From Syntrophaceae bacterium UBA5744 (lineage in GTDB: Bacteria > Desulfobacterota > Syntrophia > Syntrophales > UBA2192): DNA of 14,149 nt. The notes beneath the pieces were generated by a model. It was given only the letters and a program-made list of their open reading frames with translations, made no database searches and was not told the origin of the DNA. Below are positions 13,471-14,149 of this stretch, piece after piece. Positions within the stretch are counted from its first letter, which is position 1, and each line of letters opens with the position of its first letter. Where the stretch lies: assembly GCA_002419215.1 (NCBI GenBank), contig DIFQ01000109.1, positions 4,408 through 18,556 of the forward strand. The letters are read 5' to 3'. A program made the position numbers and the translations under genes.

Positions 13471-13824
13471 TCAGCGAATGGGAAGCGAGGCAAAAAGCCC
13501 GTTCAGGGTGTAAATCGCCACGGCCCGGATATCCTCGTCCTTCTCGATCTCGTCGAGCAGGGCGTCGATTTCGTCGTACACGTCGCCGACATTTTGTACC
13601 TTCGCGGTGATGATCCCGAGGTTGCCCCTCTTTTCATAAAGGACGAACCGGCCGGCAGCCTTCCGTACCCGTTCCGCAACCCCTCCGGCGGGAACGACGA
13701 TTCTCCCCGGGACAGGCTCGGTAACCATGACTTCGGCCACGCGGGCTCTTGTCTGTCCGAAACAGGCTTGAGTGGGGTCTTCAACCCATTGGAAGATCGT
13801 TGCGGGTTTTTTCGGCGCTTTCAT
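13471..13824 (-). CDS. Unknown 117-residue protein under a sigma-54-type promoter
   Basis: This 117-residue soluble protein has no signal peptide, membrane segment or familiar motif. It begins MKAPKKPATIFQWVEDPTQA, has a central beta-rich part (VAEVMVTEPVPGRIVVPAGG), and a C-terminal helix DVYDEIDALLDEIEKDEDIR followed by a final strand AVAIYTLNGLFASL. The acidic helix may mediate protein contacts. The ATG has AGAGGGGG about seven bases upstream. A near-consensus sigma-54 promoter and three upstream activator-like sites precede it, and a sigma-54 activator with its kinase lies downstream on the same strand. It is therefore the best candidate target of that two-component system. Its function is not known. 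Confidence 0.7.
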   Translation of the reverse strand: MKAPKKPATIFQWVEDPTQACFGQTRARVAEVMVTEPVPGRIVVPAGGVAERVRKAAGRFVLYEKRGNLGIITAKVQNVGDVYDEIDALLDEIEKDEDIRAVAIYTLNGLFASLPIR

Positions 13825-13867
13825 GATGTCGCCCCCTCTTGATTTATTCTGGTCACCTTTTTATAGA

Positions 13868-13881
13868 GCAAGCACCGTGCC
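13868..13881 (-). promoter_or_regulatory. Sigma-54-type (-24/-12) promoter
   Basis: On the minus strand CGGCACG-GTGC-TTGCT matches the consensus TGGCACG-N4-TTGCW, with one change (C for the first T). The invariant GG and GC are exactly ten bases apart. Transcription would start near 13857, about 32 bases before the 117-residue gene. Confidence 0.7.
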
Positions 13882-13956
13882 GGACATTTCCAAATTTAAC
13901 TATCTGAAATTGTTCAATATTATTTGATGCCAGTTTGCCCGCTGCTCGGGAAAAAT

Positions 13957-13970
13957 GAAGCACATCCTTT
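13957..13970. promoter_or_regulatory. Candidate activator site 1
   Basis: GAAGCACATCCTTT matches 12 of 14 positions of the perfect palindrome at 14055-14068. It lies about 105 bases upstream of the predicted sigma-54 start site. Confidence 0.35.
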
Positions 13971-14034
13971 GTTTGGGGGATAACCCGAAGGGAAGGAGTG
14001 AAATACATGATATAAATCGGCATGTTACAACGAT

Positions 14035-14048
14035 GAATCATTTGCTTC
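14035..14048. promoter_or_regulatory. Candidate activator site 2
   Basis: GAATCATTTGCTTC matches 11 of 14 positions of the site at 14055-14068, and its centre is 20 bases from that of the latter. It also sits in a wider GATGAA-N8-TTCATC inverted repeat (14032-14050 region). Confidence 0.45.
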
Positions 14049-14053
14049 ATCCG

Positions 14054-14069
14054 CGAAGCACATGCTTCG
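14054..14069. promoter_or_regulatory. Candidate activator site 3 (perfect palindrome)
   Basis: CGAAGCACATGCTTCG is a perfect inverted repeat around a 2-base centre. It lies about 205 bases upstream of the predicted sigma-54 start, a usual distance for NtrC-type enhancers. Alternatively, on the plus strand it could be a short 6-bp terminator stem, because TTTTTG follows; no plus-strand gene precedes it. The pair 14035-14069 is itself flanked by GTTACAA (14024-14030) and TTGTAAC (14073-14079). Confidence 0.45.
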
Positions 14070-14116
14070 TTTTTGTAACCCCTGTCCAGGGCGGGGTGGA
14101 TGTGGTATGGAAAAAA

Positions 14117-14140
14117 CAGGCAACAGGCTAAAGGTTAAAT
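14117..14140 (+). repeat. Short 7-nt GG repeat at the window end
   Basis: AACAGGC occurs twice and is followed by TAAAGGT, so GG falls at 14119, 14126 and 14133, exactly seven bases apart. It resembles the liv-operon heptads but is on the plus strand, and the window ends just after it. Confidence 0.45.
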
Positions 14141-14149
14141 GACAAGTGT

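Noticed and set aside
13113..13513. Plus-strand frames across the kinase upstream region
   Set aside because: They lack ribosome binding sites and are partly antisense to the decayed small gene. Composition is not protein-like.
13853..14050. A 65-codon minus-strand frame upstream of the 117-residue gene
   Set aside because: It lacks a ribosome binding site, and its DNA is better explained by the sigma-54 promoter and upstream sites that it covers.

Overview
The window is GC-rich, densely coded on the minus strand, and free of phage, tRNA, rRNA or CRISPR sequence. A sigma-54 two-component system, a complete Liv-type transporter and several dispersed intergenic palindromes suggest a deltaproteobacterium (Desulfobacterota, perhaps a Syntrophales-like lineage). 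That placement is inference from gene style and repeat families, not from a marker gene.

Layout. Positions 1-429 hold only dispersed repeats and palindromes. Positions 430-2485 (minus) are an envelope-type operon: a secreted SIMPL-domain protein, a cyclophilin-like protein, and two tandem paralogous glycine-zipper lipoproteins. Positions 2664-2912 encode a small three-helix membrane protein with a long, structured leader. Positions 3263-8275 (minus) are a complete branched-chain amino acid or related amide/carboxylate ABC transporter in the order livJ-livH-livM-livG-livF. A 94-residue unknown follows it, a good sigma-70-like promoter precedes livJ, and an intrinsic terminator lies between livJ and livH. 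Positions 8379-8705 (minus) encode a CxxCxxCC cluster protein, and positions 8823-9731 (plus) a SAM-dependent methyltransferase. The methyltransferase stop codon lies inside a 182-bp MITE-like palindromic element. Positions 10012-13051 (minus) encode a soluble GAF-PAS histidine kinase and its NtrC-family response regulator, with overlapping genes. Upstream come a decayed 49-codon gene (13304-13453) and a 117-residue unknown protein (13471-13824).

The most interesting regulatory reading is at the right end. The 117-residue gene is preceded by a near-consensus sigma-54 promoter (13868-13881). Further upstream are three copies of a GAAGCA-N2-TGCTTC-type site, two of them 20 bp apart centre to centre. 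A sigma-54 activator and its kinase lie directly downstream, so a self-contained sensor/activator/target module is plausible, though not proven.

A second pattern is a set of degenerate 7-nt tandem repeats after genes of the liv operon. Three loci each have exactly five units with a GG core every 7 nt on the coding strand, but the repeated word differs at each locus.
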